23,495 bases of DNA, from NCBI GenBank assembly GCA_964563155.1, contig CAZLVL010000024.1:1-23495 (forward strand), written 5' to 3'. The DNA comes from DUPQ01 sp964563155. Its GTDB lineage: Bacteria > Bacillota > Clostridia > DUPQ01. This document shows positions 16,137 through 23,391 of the stretch, one piece after another. The translations under genes were made by a program, and so were the position numbers. Position 1 is the stretch's first letter. Each line of letters begins with the position of its first letter. The notes under the pieces were generated by a model. It did not search any database. It had not been told where the DNA came from and saw only the letters and a program-made list of their open reading frames with translations.

Positions 16137-16778
16137 TTACATTCTTCCGTCTTTTTCGAAAGAAATTACTACCTTTCTATTGGGCTCATCCCCTACGCTA
16201 TAGGTAGAAACATTATTTTCATTTTGTAAAACGGTATGTATAATTCTTCTGTCATAGGATGACATGGGGTCCAACATAAAATCTCTTTTAGCAGTTACAA
16301 CCTTTTCAGCTGTCTTTTTTGCTAGTTCTTCTAATTGCTTTCTGTGTTTTTGTCTATAGTTTTCTGTATCTAAAAACACTCTTATTCTAGTGTTATATGC
16401 CCTACTTACTACTTGAGAGGTTAGATATTGTAAGGATTTTAAGACTTCTCCTCTTCTGCCAATAATTAGGCTAGAGTCATTACATTCAATATTAGCGTTG
16501 TAATAACGGTTTTCTTCTGTAACTTCAACCTCAGGAGATAAACCCATTTGAGACAAAATATCTTGTAAAAAAAGTTTTATTGTTTCACTAGGATCATCCT
16601 CTGTTGCAAAGTGAACTCTAACTCTAGCTTCCTTTCTTCCAAGGCCTAAAAGTCCCTTGTTTTCTCCTTCTAAAATCTCTATATCAACATCGCCAAGTTC
16701 CAAGCCTAATTCCAAAAGAGCAGCTTGTACGGCTTCATCAACTGTTTTTCCTGTTTTTTCTATACTTACATTTCCCAT
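16137..16778 (-). CDS. jag: RNA-binding protein Jag/KhpB (SpoIIIJ-associated)
   Basis: This 213-aa cytoplasmic RNA-binding protein has a Jag-N domain (about 1-55, with GLLGLGRKEARVRV), a KH domain with the GRRG loop at 107-110 and an R3H domain (about 148-210, with MSSYDRRIIHTVLQ and DEPNRKVVI). Homologues pair with KhpA and influence cell-wall elongation and division; the gene classically follows yidC/spoIIIJ. Its ATG overlaps the yidC stop as TAATG. All domains are intact. Confidence 0.95.
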   Translation of the reverse strand: MGNVSIEKTGKTVDEAVQAALLELGLELGDVDIEILEGENKGLLGLGRKEARVRVHFATEDDPSETIKLFLQDILSQMGLSPEVEVTEENRYYNANIECNDSSLIIGRRGEVLKSLQYLTSQVVSRAYNTRIRVFLDTENYRQKHRKQLEELAKKTAEKVVTAKRDFMLDPMSSYDRRIIHTVLQNENNVSTYSVGDEPNRKVVISFEKDGRM

Positions 16779-17761
16779 TATTCCTTTTTATCCTCACTTT
16801 CCTTGACTTCAAAACTTCCTTCAACTATTTGCTTTTCGGGATCTTTCGATTTGTCAGAAGCTTCTGCCTCTTTTTTTGCATCATAGTTTTTCCTAATATT
16901 TTCAATAACGAAGTGTTGGATTATTTGTACAATGTAGGAGAAAATCCAATACAAGGACATACTTACTGGTAGGGTAAATCCAATCCATAAAGACATAACT
17001 GGCATAATAAATTTCATGGATTTGTTCATTTGTGATGACATGTCCGGAGCTTCGTTTTGTGTACTAGCCTTTTTCTTTTTAGGCGTTCTTTTTTCCATAG
17101 CTTTTTCTGTTAAGCGCTGGGATAAAATAACCAAGCCAACAGATATTAAGGGAAGAAAGATTATGGGAAGGTAGGTTCCCATTGTTTCTGCTCCAAATAA
17201 TATATTGGGATTAATATTTGGAACCAAGCCTAAATTCATGCCTAAAAAATTCATATCTATAAGTTTATCTCTGGTAATTAAATCTTTTACCAGATCAAAC
17301 TTCGATGGATCTGTAATTAAATCATTGTTTATAGTAGTTTGTAAGGTGGTAGCTGCATAGCCTAAACGCTCAATTATCTGAGAAACAACATCTTTTGGTA
17401 CTCCTTTTATATAGGTCAAAGGTTGAGATAAAACCCTATACATAGCAATTAATAGAGGAAATTGAACAAGAGTAGGAAGACACCCAGAGGCACATCCTAC
17501 ATTTTCTTCTTTATATAGTTTTTGTATTTCTTCATTTTGCTTTTGTTGATCGTTTTTGTATCTTCTTTTTATAGCTTCCACTTTAGGATTAAGCTCGCTC
17601 ATCCTCATGGTAGATCTTTGTCCTTTTATGGATAAGGGCATCAATAGAAGTTTCAAGATTAAAGTATAAACTATAATTGTAATACCAAAATTTTGTCCAC
17701 AAATGCCAGAATAAAGAATTTCAAAGAACTTACCAAAAAGATTGTAGATAAAATCAAACAT
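16778..17761 (-). CDS. yidC: Membrane protein insertase YidC/SpoIIIJ/Oxa1
   Basis: This 327-aa insertase places membrane proteins, alone or with SecYEG. It is the short Gram-positive form, with no large periplasmic domain. The core begins VYTLILKLLLMPLSIKGQRST, followed by the cytoplasmic helical hairpin (SELNPKVEAIKRRYKND...), the conserved GCLPTLVQFPLLIAMYRVL helix and two C-terminal helices (about 192-210 and 250-275), then a charged tail. K37 occupies the place where many homologues have the hydrophilic-groove arginine. No lipobox is seen, unlike B. subtilis SpoIIIJ. It overlaps yidD upstream by 8 bases and jag downstream by 1. Confidence 0.96.
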   Translation of the reverse strand: MFDFIYNLFGKFFEILYSGICGQNFGITIIVYTLILKLLLMPLSIKGQRSTMRMSELNPKVEAIKRRYKNDQQKQNEEIQKLYKEENVGCASGCLPTLVQFPLLIAMYRVLSQPLTYIKGVPKDVVSQIIERLGYAATTLQTTINNDLITDPSKFDLVKDLITRDKLIDMNFLGMNLGLVPNINPNILFGAETMGTYLPIIFLPLISVGLVILSQRLTEKAMEKRTPKKKKASTQNEAPDMSSQMNKSMKFIMPVMSLWIGFTLPVSMSLYWIFSYIVQIIQHFVIENIRKNYDAKKEAEASDKSKDPEKQIVEGSFEVKESEDKKE

Positions 17762-17990
17762 TTTTTATTTCTCCTCTTATTTCCTTAACAGGATCATACC
17801 CTCCTTTAAATAAGGGGTTACATCGTAAAATTCTTAATATAGCCAACAATGACCCTATAAAGGCTCCCCGCATTTCTATAGCATCTATAGCATATTGGGA
17901 ACATGTAGGAATAAACCTGCAAGAAGGAGGTTTTGTTGGAGAAATATTTTTCCTGTAAAATTTAATAGCTTTAATTAATATTTTCTTCAT
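17754..17990 (-). CDS. yidD: Membrane protein insertion efficiency factor YidD
   Basis: This small protein (78 aa from ATG 17990) has the YidD core: KFYRKNISPTKPPSCRFIPTCS with the paired cysteines, SQYAIDAIE, then LLAILRILRCNPLFKGGYDPV. YidD is an amphipathic, membrane-associated helper of YidC-dependent insertion and is normally encoded between rnpA and yidC, as here. The start is uncertain. ATG 17990 matches the family N-terminus (MKKILI); a TTG at 17999 gives three more residues and lies 9 bases after an AAGG. Either way it overlaps the end of rnpA by 20-29 bases, an unusually deep overlap. Confidence 0.92.
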   Translation of the reverse strand: MKKILIKAIKFYRKNISPTKPPSCRFIPTCSQYAIDAIEMRGAFIGSLLAILRILRCNPLFKGGYDPVKEIRGEIKNV

Positions 17991-18321
17991 TATAAACAAT
18001 CAAATTTGCCTTATTAAGCAAATTAATGATTCCTTTTTCTATTTCACAAAATTCGGGTATATATTCATTTCCTTTAACAACAAACACTATATCATATCCT
18101 ACCTTTATATCATCAAAGTGTATTCTTAAGACTTCTTTAATTCTTCGACGATATAAATTTCTTTTTACACTACTTTTAAATATCTTCTTACTTATAGAAA
18201 TGCCATATCTTGTATATTGATTATTTGTGGCAAAAACGTTAAGTGTTAGATTTTTGTCCCTAAAGTACTTACCCCTTTTATATACACGCGAAAATTCATA
18301 GTTTTTTTTCAGCGTTTCCAT
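17971..18321 (-). CDS. rnpA: Ribonuclease P protein component RnpA
   Basis: This 116-aa basic protein is the subunit of RNase P that assists the catalytic RNA in cutting 5' leaders from pre-tRNAs. The N-terminal LKKNYEFSRVYKRGK, the GISISKK strand and the RNR signature helix VKRNLYRRRIKEVLR are intact. It starts 33 bases after rpmH behind AAAGG, the almost universal rpmH-rnpA pairing. Two tRNA genes lie just upstream of rpmH. Confidence 0.96.
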   Translation of the reverse strand: METLKKNYEFSRVYKRGKYFRDKNLTLNVFATNNQYTRYGISISKKIFKSSVKRNLYRRRIKEVLRIHFDDIKVGYDIVFVVKGNEYIPEFCEIEKGIINLLNKANLIVYNEENIN

Positions 18322-18354
18322 TTACAACCTTTCGTGATTGTTTATAAAAGAAAC

Positions 18355-18489
18355 TTATGCAGAAAGTTTTTTTCTACCTTTTGCTCTTCTATTTTTGATA
18401 ACTCTTCTGCCTGCAGCAGTGCTCATTCTTTTTCTAAATCCGTGAACCTTACTTCTTTGTTTTTTCTTAGGTTGATATGTCCTTTTCAT
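18355..18489 (-). CDS. rpmH: 50S ribosomal protein L34
   Basis: This 44-aa protein begins MKRTYQPKKKQR, continues HGFRKRMSTAAGRRVI, and ends in a basic tail (RAKGRKKLSA), the textbook L34 sequence at normal length. It binds the large subunit rRNA. An AGGAGA site lies 5 bases before the ATG, and a consensus promoter is 72 bases upstream. It opens the rpmH-to-rsmG operon. In most Firmicutes rpmH is beside dnaA; here its upstream neighbours are tRNA-Ser genes on the same strand. Confidence 0.98.
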   Translation of the reverse strand: MKRTYQPKKKQRSKVHGFRKRMSTAAGRRVIKNRRAKGRKKLSA

Positions 18490-18560
18490 AAAACTCTCCT
18501 ATATAAATAAAATTTAATCATCTCCAGGCTTATGCTTTATTAGTGTGCATAGCGCAATAG

Positions 18561-18590
18561 ATTATATCTATTTTCTCGGCATATTGTCAA
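18561..18590 (-). promoter_or_regulatory. Consensus promoter of rpmH
   Basis: On the minus strand, TTGACA (18590-18585), an 18-bp spacer and TATAAT (18566-18561): both hexamers are perfect consensus. The predicted leader is about 65 bases and shows no clear riboswitch or terminator. The rest of the 225-base gap up to the tRNA genes holds the tRNA terminator and an imperfect 16-base palindrome at 18643-18658. Confidence 0.8.
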
Positions 18591-18679
18591 GGTTTTTGCT
18601 TAAGTGTTTGGCATAAGTGAAAGTTTATTTAAAAAGCTTTGAGTTAGCCGTGCCTAACCTCTTCCTTGCTATGTTTTTT

Positions 18680-18713
18680 AAAAAAAAGTAAAGCCGTTGT
18701 ATATAACGGCTTT
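18680..18713 (-). terminator. Rho-independent terminator after the tRNA-Ser pair
   Basis: On the minus strand a 9-bp stem (AAAGCCGTT with AACGGCTTT, 18713-18690) with a 6-base loop is followed by a run of eight T residues (18687-18680). It starts one base after the CCA end of tRNA-Ser(GCU), so it ends the tRNA transcript before the rpmH promoter. Confidence 0.85.
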
Positions 18714-18714
18714 A

Positions 18715-18805
18715 TGGCGGAGAAGATGGGATTCGAACCCATGCTAGAGTTACCCCTACTAACGGTTTAGCAAACCGCCCCCTTGAGCCTCTTGGGTACT
18801 TCTCC
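18715..18805 (-). tRNA. tRNA-Ser, anticodon GCU
   Basis: The minus-strand sequence folds as a class II tRNA: a 7-bp acceptor stem GGAGAAG/CTTCTCC, discriminator G, encoded CCA (18717-18715), anticodon stem GCGGT/ACCGT with loop TTGCTAA (anticodon GCU, reading AGC/AGU), a long variable arm and a T-arm with TTCGAAT. A 3-base spacer separates it from the preceding tRNA-Ser, and the two are one transcript. Confidence 0.97.
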
Positions 18806-18808
18806 AAA

Positions 18809-18899
18809 TGGCGGAGAGATAGGGATTCGAACCCTAGGTAGAGTCACCCCTACGCCGGTTTTCAAGACCGGTGCCTTAAACCAGCTCGACCATCTCTCC
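18809..18899 (-). tRNA. tRNA-Ser, anticodon UGA
   Basis: On the minus strand the acceptor stem is GGAGAGA/TCTCTCC with discriminator G and an encoded CCA (18811-18809). The anticodon stem CCGGT/ACCGG carries loop CTTGAAA (anticodon UGA, reading UCN codons). A long variable arm and TTCGAAT T-loop confirm a serine tRNA. It is the first gene of the tRNA transcript. A 15-base palindrome lies in its 5' leader at 18904-18918. Confidence 0.97.
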
Positions 18900-18931
18900 A
18901 TATTACTTTTTAAAAGTACATGCAAATAATA

Positions 18932-18978
18932 TGCTTAATGAATATACCAAAGTTAAATATATGTGTCAACATTAAGCA
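18932..18978. repeat. 9-bp inverted repeat framing the tRNA promoter
   Basis: TGCTTAATG at 18932-18940 is the exact reverse complement of CATTAAGCA at 18970-18978. The inner edges abut the -10 box (18941) and the -35 box (18969) of the tRNA promoter with no gap. It could be a bipartite operator, or it may be chance in AT-rich DNA. The 29-base interval is too long for a normal terminator loop. Confidence 0.55.
18941..18969 (-). promoter_or_regulatory. Promoter of the tRNA-Ser pair
   Basis: On the minus strand, TTGACA (18969-18964), a 17-bp spacer and TATATT (18946-18941). Transcription would begin near 18934, giving a leader of about 35 bases for RNase P to remove before the tRNA 5' end at 18899. 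The promoter lies directly after the DUF4446 stop codon (18981). Confidence 0.75.
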
Positions 18979-18980
18979 AT

Positions 18981-19481
18981 TTACATTATTTGTAAATTTG
19001 CTCCCTGGTAAGCTTGCTCAATTGCTTGCTTTTCTTCTAACATAAGATTTACATCAGAAACCCCATTAGTTATCTTTCTAAGATAAAGGGTATTACTATC
19101 CATTAAAGAGATATTGGTAAAAACTAAACCGTTTTTCTTATCATCCATAATGGCCAAGGAAAAGCTTAAGTTTCCTCCTACATCATCAGTATATTTATAC
19201 CTAACAAGACCTATATTTTTTAGATTTTTTAAGTTTTCTCCAATAAGCTCAAACAATTTGCTTTCTAGGTCATTTATTTCATTCTCATTTTTTTCGGTTC
19301 TTTCAAACAAAGTATTTAGATGAGTTACTAAATCCTCATTGTTTATAATGTCTGAACACTCGATTTCTTTTCTTAGTAATCTTCTTCTTTTACTTGTTAG
19401 TAGGTATATTAAGAAAAACATACTGGTAACAAGTATTGAAGATCCAATGCTTATTAAAATAATAATTAATATATCGTCCAT
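18981..19481 (-). CDS. DUF4446 family membrane-anchored protein
   Basis: This 166-aa protein has one N-terminal membrane helix (about 3-28), a charged, probably coiled-coil stretch (about 35-80) and the DUF4446 domain with IGLVRYKYTDDVGGNLSFSLAIMDDKKNGLVFTNI and the downstream KITNGVSDVNLMLEEKQAIEQAY. Its function is unknown; homologues are commonly encoded right after parB in Clostridia. Here it follows parB by 18 bases, 16 of which are a parS site, and no Shine-Dalgarno sequence is visible. It is probably translated by coupling to parB, or its translation is limited by the parS palindrome. Confidence 0.88.
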   Translation of the reverse strand: MDDILIIILISIGSSILVTSMFFLIYLLTSKRRRLLRKEIECSDIINNEDLVTHLNTLFERTEKNENEINDLESKLFELIGENLKNLKNIGLVRYKYTDDVGGNLSFSLAIMDDKKNGLVFTNISLMDSNTLYLRKITNGVSDVNLMLEEKQAIEQAYQGANLQIM

Positions 19482-19483
19482 AA

Positions 19484-19499
19484 CGTTTCACGTGAAACA
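19484..19499. promoter_or_regulatory. parS centromere site 1
   Basis: CGTTTCACGTGAAACA differs from the 16-bp parS palindrome TGTTTCACGTGAAACA only at one outer base, and the central 14 bp are perfectly palindromic. ParB loads here and spreads as a CTP-dependent clamp. The site fills almost the whole gap between the parB stop (19500-19502) and the DUF4446 start (19481). Confidence 0.93.
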
Positions 19500-20330
19500 T
19501 TATTTGCCTAGGATATCTAATAATCTATTCAATCCTTCCAGCGAATAATATTCTATACTGATTTTCCCTTTCTTATAACTTCTTGATATTGTAACTTTAG
19601 TTGCAAACTTCTTTTGTAATCTGTTCTCTACTTTTTTAAACTCTTCTTCGTTTTCAATTAGTTCCTTTTTGCTTGGGTTTTTTGAAACCTTTTTAATATG
19701 CTTCTCCAAATCCCTAACACTCATCTTCTTTTCAACTGCTTCTTTTGCTATATCTTCCCTAAGGTCCTCTTCAACTGAAAGAATAAGTCTTGCATGACCC
19801 TCAGTTAGCTTTCCTCTTCTCAAATAGCTTAAGATTATTTCACTTAAAGACAATAGCCTAAGCTTGTTTGTTATAACTGGTCTGCTTTTTCCTAAGCTTT
19901 GAGCTATTTCTTCTTGTGTAGCACCAAATTCAGTTGTTAATCTTTTATATCCTTCTGCTTGCTCAACAGGATTTAGATCTTTTCTTTGTATGTTTTCAAT
20001 TAGAGCAATTTCTAATATTTCTTTTTCTGTAAACTCTCTAACAATAACAGGAACAGTTTTAAGCTTTTCCTGCTTTGCAGCTCTAAACCTTCTTTCTCCT
20101 GCCACTATTGTGTAAACATCACCTGTTTTTCTAACAAGAATAGGTTGAATTATTCCTTTTTCTTTTATGGATTGGGCTAGTTCATCTAATTCTTCCTTAG
20201 AAAATTCTTTTCTAGGCTGTCTGGGATCTCTTTGAATCTTGTCTATATCTAATTCCATATAAGTATTGGAAGACTCTTCGGATACATCCAATAATGCACC
20301 CAATCCTTTTCCTAAACCAAATTTACTCAT
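19500..20330 (-). CDS. parB: Chromosome partitioning protein ParB (Spo0J)
   Basis: This 276-aa CTP-dependent DNA clamp binds parS, spreads and recruits SMC. It has an N-terminal ParA-stimulating segment (KFGLGKGLGALL), the CTP-binding domain with GERRFRAA (78-85) and ENIQRKDLNPVEQAEGY (112-128), a helix-turn-helix (about 138-160, TQEEIAQSLGKSRPVITNKLRLL) and a C-terminal dimerisation domain. The start is supported by AGGAGG, and it overlaps parA by 8 bases. Two parS sites lie at its 3' end and just upstream of parA. It is classed as the Spo0J type; no noc paralogue is in the window. Confidence 0.97.
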   Translation of the reverse strand: MSKFGLGKGLGALLDVSEESSNTYMELDIDKIQRDPRQPRKEFSKEELDELAQSIKEKGIIQPILVRKTGDVYTIVAGERRFRAAKQEKLKTVPVIVREFTEKEILEIALIENIQRKDLNPVEQAEGYKRLTTEFGATQEEIAQSLGKSRPVITNKLRLLSLSEIILSYLRRGKLTEGHARLILSVEEDLREDIAKEAVEKKMSVRDLEKHIKKVSKNPSKKELIENEEEFKKVENRLQKKFATKVTISRSYKKGKISIEYYSLEGLNRLLDILGK

Positions 20331-21096
20331 TGTTTCCTCCGGTTTGAATAACTTCTTCTGCTAAATCTAGATAACTAATTGCCCCTTTTGAGTCTTTATC
20401 ATAAAGAATAATGGGTAGACCATGGCTTGGGGCTTCACTTAGTCTAACATTTCTTGGAATAATGGTTCTATATACCCTATCTGAAAAATGTTCTCTTACG
20501 CTTTCAACCACCTGAAAGGATAGATTTGTTCTAGAATCATACATGGTCATTACAACACCTTCTACTCTTAAATCTTTGTTGAGGTGTTTTTGTACTAAAG
20601 AAACAGTTTTCATCAACTGTTTCAAGCCCTCTAAGGCATAATATTCACATTGTATAGGTACTAAGATGGTATCTGCAGCTGTAAGTGAGTTTAAGGTTAA
20701 AAGCCCCAAAGAAGGCGGGCAATCTATAATAATGTAGTCAAATTCATCTTTTATTTCATCAATTGCTGTTTTTAGCCTATTTTCTCTCATCATTTGACTT
20801 ACTAATTCAATTTCAGCTCCAGCTAATTGAATATTTGATGGACAAATAAATAGATTATCCATCATGGTAGGAAGAATAATCTCTTCCATTGGTATTTCAT
20901 TAATTAATGAATCATATATTGATTTTTTTACATTCCACTTATCAATTCCCAGACCACTTGTAGCATTTCCTTGAGGATCATTGTCTATTATGAGTGTTTT
21001 TTTCCCTTTAAAAGCTAAACTCGCACTTAAATTTACTGAAGTTGTAGTTTTACCTACACCACCTTTTTGGTTTGCTACTGCTATTACTTTACCCAT
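20323..21096 (-). CDS. parA: Chromosome partitioning ATPase ParA (Soj)
   Basis: This 257-aa deviant Walker ATPase has KGGVGKTT at 11-18, the IIDNDPQGNATSG strand and YIIIDCPPSLGLLTLNSL. ATP-bound dimers bind DNA nonspecifically; ParB stimulates hydrolysis, which drives origin segregation and, in relatives, DnaA control. AAGG precedes the ATG. It follows gyrB after 46 bases that hold a perfect parS and no convincing promoter, so it is probably transcribed with gyrB. Confidence 0.97.
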   Translation of the reverse strand: MGKVIAVANQKGGVGKTTTSVNLSASLAFKGKKTLIIDNDPQGNATSGLGIDKWNVKKSIYDSLINEIPMEEIILPTMMDNLFICPSNIQLAGAEIELVSQMMRENRLKTAIDEIKDEFDYIIIDCPPSLGLLTLNSLTAADTILVPIQCEYYALEGLKQLMKTVSLVQKHLNKDLRVEGVVMTMYDSRTNLSFQVVESVREHFSDRVYRTIIPRNVRLSEAPSHGLPIILYDKDSKGAISYLDLAEEVIQTGGNNE

Positions 21097-21125
21097 ATAA
21101 TATCCTTAACACCCTTATTTCATTA

Positions 21126-21141
21126 TGTTTCACGTGAAACA
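21126..21141. promoter_or_regulatory. parS centromere site 2
   Basis: TGTTTCACGTGAAACA is a perfect 16-bp palindrome identical to the Bacillus-type parS sequence. It lies between the gyrB stop (21143-21145) and the parA start, so parS sites flank the parAB pair on both sides. Confidence 0.97.
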
Positions 21142-21142
21142 A

Positions 21143-23086
21143 TTATATATCCAATCGATTTAGTTGTACATCCTTTGCATGTCTTTCAATGAAATCTTTT
21201 CTAGGTTGTACATCATCACCCATTAAATCAGATACCACAGTATCTGCAATAAAGGGGTTATCCGCCTTTATTTGAATAATTGTTCTAGTTTCAGGGTTCA
21301 TTGTGGTATCCCAAAGCTGATTAGAGCTCATTTCTCCCAAACCCTTGTATCTTTGTAAGGTACAATCTTTTCTATCCCATTCTTTTTCTAAGAGGATTTT
21401 TTCCATTTCCACTTCGTTATAGGCATAAATAGACTCTTTTCCCTTGGTTATTTTGTATAAAGGAGGTCTAGCCAGATATAAATAGCCATTTTCAATAATT
21501 TCTCTCATATATCTATATATGAAAGTAATTAATAGCATTCCAATATGGGCTCCGTCTACATCGGCGTCTGCCATAATAATAACTTTATGATATCTCAGTT
21601 TTTCAATATCAAAATCTTCACCAATTCCTGTGCCTAGAGCTGTAATTAAAGGTTGTAATTTTAAATTGTTGTATATTTTATCTATTCTTGCCTTTTCTAC
21701 ATTAAGCATCTTTCCCCATAAGGGTAAAATAGCCTGATATCTTCTTTCTCTACCTTGTTTAGCACTTCCACCAGCACTATCACCTTCAACAATGAATATT
21801 TCACATTTTGCAGGATCAGTTTCTGAACAATCTGCTAATTTACCTGGTAAAGAGTTTCCTTCCAAGGCTGTTTTTCTTCTAGCTAAATCTCTTGCACTTC
21901 TAGCTGCTTCTCTAGCTCTTGATGCAAGTAGACATTTATCTACAATTGCCTTTGCTTCTTGAGGATTTTCTTCAAAATATGCAGCTAAATCTTCATTAAC
22001 AGTTTGTTCAGTTACAGTTCTAACTAAACTATTACCTAATTTAGACTTAGTTTGTCCTTCAAATTGAGGATTATTCAATTTCACAGATATAACCACAGTT
22101 AAGCCTTCTCTTACATCATCTCCGCTTAAATTCTTGTTATTTTCCTTTAATGCCCCTATTTTGCGGGCATAATCATTAATAACCTTGGTTAAAGCTGATC
22201 TAAATCCAGTTACATGCATACCACCTTCTATGGTTGCAATGTTATTAGCATAGGAATAAAGAGTTTCACTAAAAGATTCATTGTATTGTAAGGCTACTTC
22301 TACAATTACTTCTTCTTTCATGTTTTCTATATATATTGTGTTTTTGTGTATAGGAGTTTTGTTATTATCTAAAAACTTTACAAATGAAACAATACCTCCT
22401 TCATAACAGAGCTCATTTCTTACCTCTTCTTCTTCTCTTCTGTCGGTAAGAATTATCATAACTCCCTTATTTAGAAAGGCCATTTCCCTATATCTTGTTA
22501 AAAGAGCATCATATTGGAATTCAATTGTGTCAAAAATATCTTTATCTGGCTTAAAAACAGTTTTAGTACCTGTTTCTGTAGTTTCGCCAATTATTTCCAA
22601 AGGACTTTTGGTAATTCCTCTTTCATATCTTTGTTTAAAGATTTTTCCATCTCTTTTTACTTCTACTTCCATAAATTCACTTAAGGCATTAACTACAGAA
22701 GCTCCTACACCATGCAATCCTCCAGACATACTATAGACACCTGAATCAAACTTTCCACCTGCATGCAAAACAGTATGAACTACTTCAACTGTTGGTATGC
22801 CCAGTTTAGGATGTGGACCAACTGGAATACCTACTCCATTGTCTATAACAGTAATAATATTGCCTTTATCTATGAAAACTTCGATTTTGTCACATCTTCC
22901 AGCCAATGCTTCGTCAACACTATTAGAAACTATTTCATAAACTAGGTGATGTAAACCTTTTATTGAAGTTGTTCCAATATACATCCCTGGTCTTTTTCTT
23001 ACAGCTTCTAAGCCTTCTAAGACTTGTATTTGCTCTTCATTGTAGTCAATGTGTTCCCGTTTTTCTTGATTTTTCTTAATATCCAT
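21143..23086 (-). CDS. gyrB: DNA gyrase subunit B
   Basis: This 647-aa type IIA topoisomerase ATPase subunit introduces negative supercoils together with GyrA. The GHKL ATPase has E51 and N55 (EIVSNSVDEA), DNGVGIPV (82-89) and SGGLHGVGASVVNALS (121-136). The TOPRIM domain has EGDSAGGSAKQGR (434-446) and DADVDG (507-512). The C-terminal QRYKGLGEMSSNQLW tail is intact. Length is standard for Gram-positive GyrB. Three normally strong positions differ: S54 for Asp, W457 where E. coli has K447, and G516 where HIR is usual. These may be lineage traits. It begins 3 bases after remB with GGAG upstream; gyrA does not follow. ParE is an alternative, but the remB neighbour favours GyrB. Confidence 0.95.
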   Translation of the reverse strand: MDIKKNQEKREHIDYNEEQIQVLEGLEAVRKRPGMYIGTTSIKGLHHLVYEIVSNSVDEALAGRCDKIEVFIDKGNIITVIDNGVGIPVGPHPKLGIPTVEVVHTVLHAGGKFDSGVYSMSGGLHGVGASVVNALSEFMEVEVKRDGKIFKQRYERGITKSPLEIIGETTETGTKTVFKPDKDIFDTIEFQYDALLTRYREMAFLNKGVMIILTDRREEEEVRNELCYEGGIVSFVKFLDNNKTPIHKNTIYIENMKEEVIVEVALQYNESFSETLYSYANNIATIEGGMHVTGFRSALTKVINDYARKIGALKENNKNLSGDDVREGLTVVISVKLNNPQFEGQTKSKLGNSLVRTVTEQTVNEDLAAYFEENPQEAKAIVDKCLLASRAREAARSARDLARRKTALEGNSLPGKLADCSETDPAKCEIFIVEGDSAGGSAKQGRERRYQAILPLWGKMLNVEKARIDKIYNNLKLQPLITALGTGIGEDFDIEKLRYHKVIIMADADVDGAHIGMLLITFIYRYMREIIENGYLYLARPPLYKITKGKESIYAYNEVEMEKILLEKEWDRKDCTLQRYKGLGEMSSNQLWDTTMNPETRTIIQIKADNPFIADTVVSDLMGDDVQPRKDFIERHAKDVQLNRLDI

Positions 23087-23089
23087 CTA

Positions 23090-23359
23090 TTACTCCACAA
23101 TTAATTTATTTTCTATTCTTTTATTTAAGGTTCTAGTTGAAATTATGGTGTAGTAAACCTTTTTCTTTTTACTCTTCTTTTTATTTACTACAACAAAAGA
23201 TTTGGGTATTTGGTTTAAATTTGCATTAATCTCTTTATTTCTTTCTCGAGATCTTAAATATTCCTTAGTATCATTGGACAAACTTGCTGTTTCAAAGTCA
23301 AATATTCCAACAATATCTTTTTCCCACAAAACTAAATCATCACCTATATGTAAAAACAT
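23090..23359 (-). CDS. remB: RemB-like regulator (DUF370)
   Basis: This 89-aa protein begins MFLHIGDDLVLWEKDIVGIFDFE and ends with SFVVVNKKKSKKKKVYYTIISTRTLNKR, the DUF370/RemB pattern. In B. subtilis RemB lies between recF and gyrB and is linked to control of extracellular matrix genes; the related RemA binds DNA. It sits 3 bases before gyrB, and an AGAGG site precedes its ATG. The lysine run (about 60-66) is more basic than usual. With polysaccharide and kinase genes 11 kb away, a regulatory link is conceivable but not shown. Confidence 0.88.
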   Translation of the reverse strand: MFLHIGDDLVLWEKDIVGIFDFETASLSNDTKEYLRSRERNKEINANLNQIPKSFVVVNKKKSKKKKVYYTIISTRTLNKRIENKLIVE

Positions 23360-23391
23360 ATAAACCTCTTTCCTCTTTCTTTAAAATTATA

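Noticed and set aside
18490..18552. Possible riboswitch or attenuator in the rpmH leader
   Set aside because: Only weak short inverted repeats and no terminator; nothing resembling a known element.
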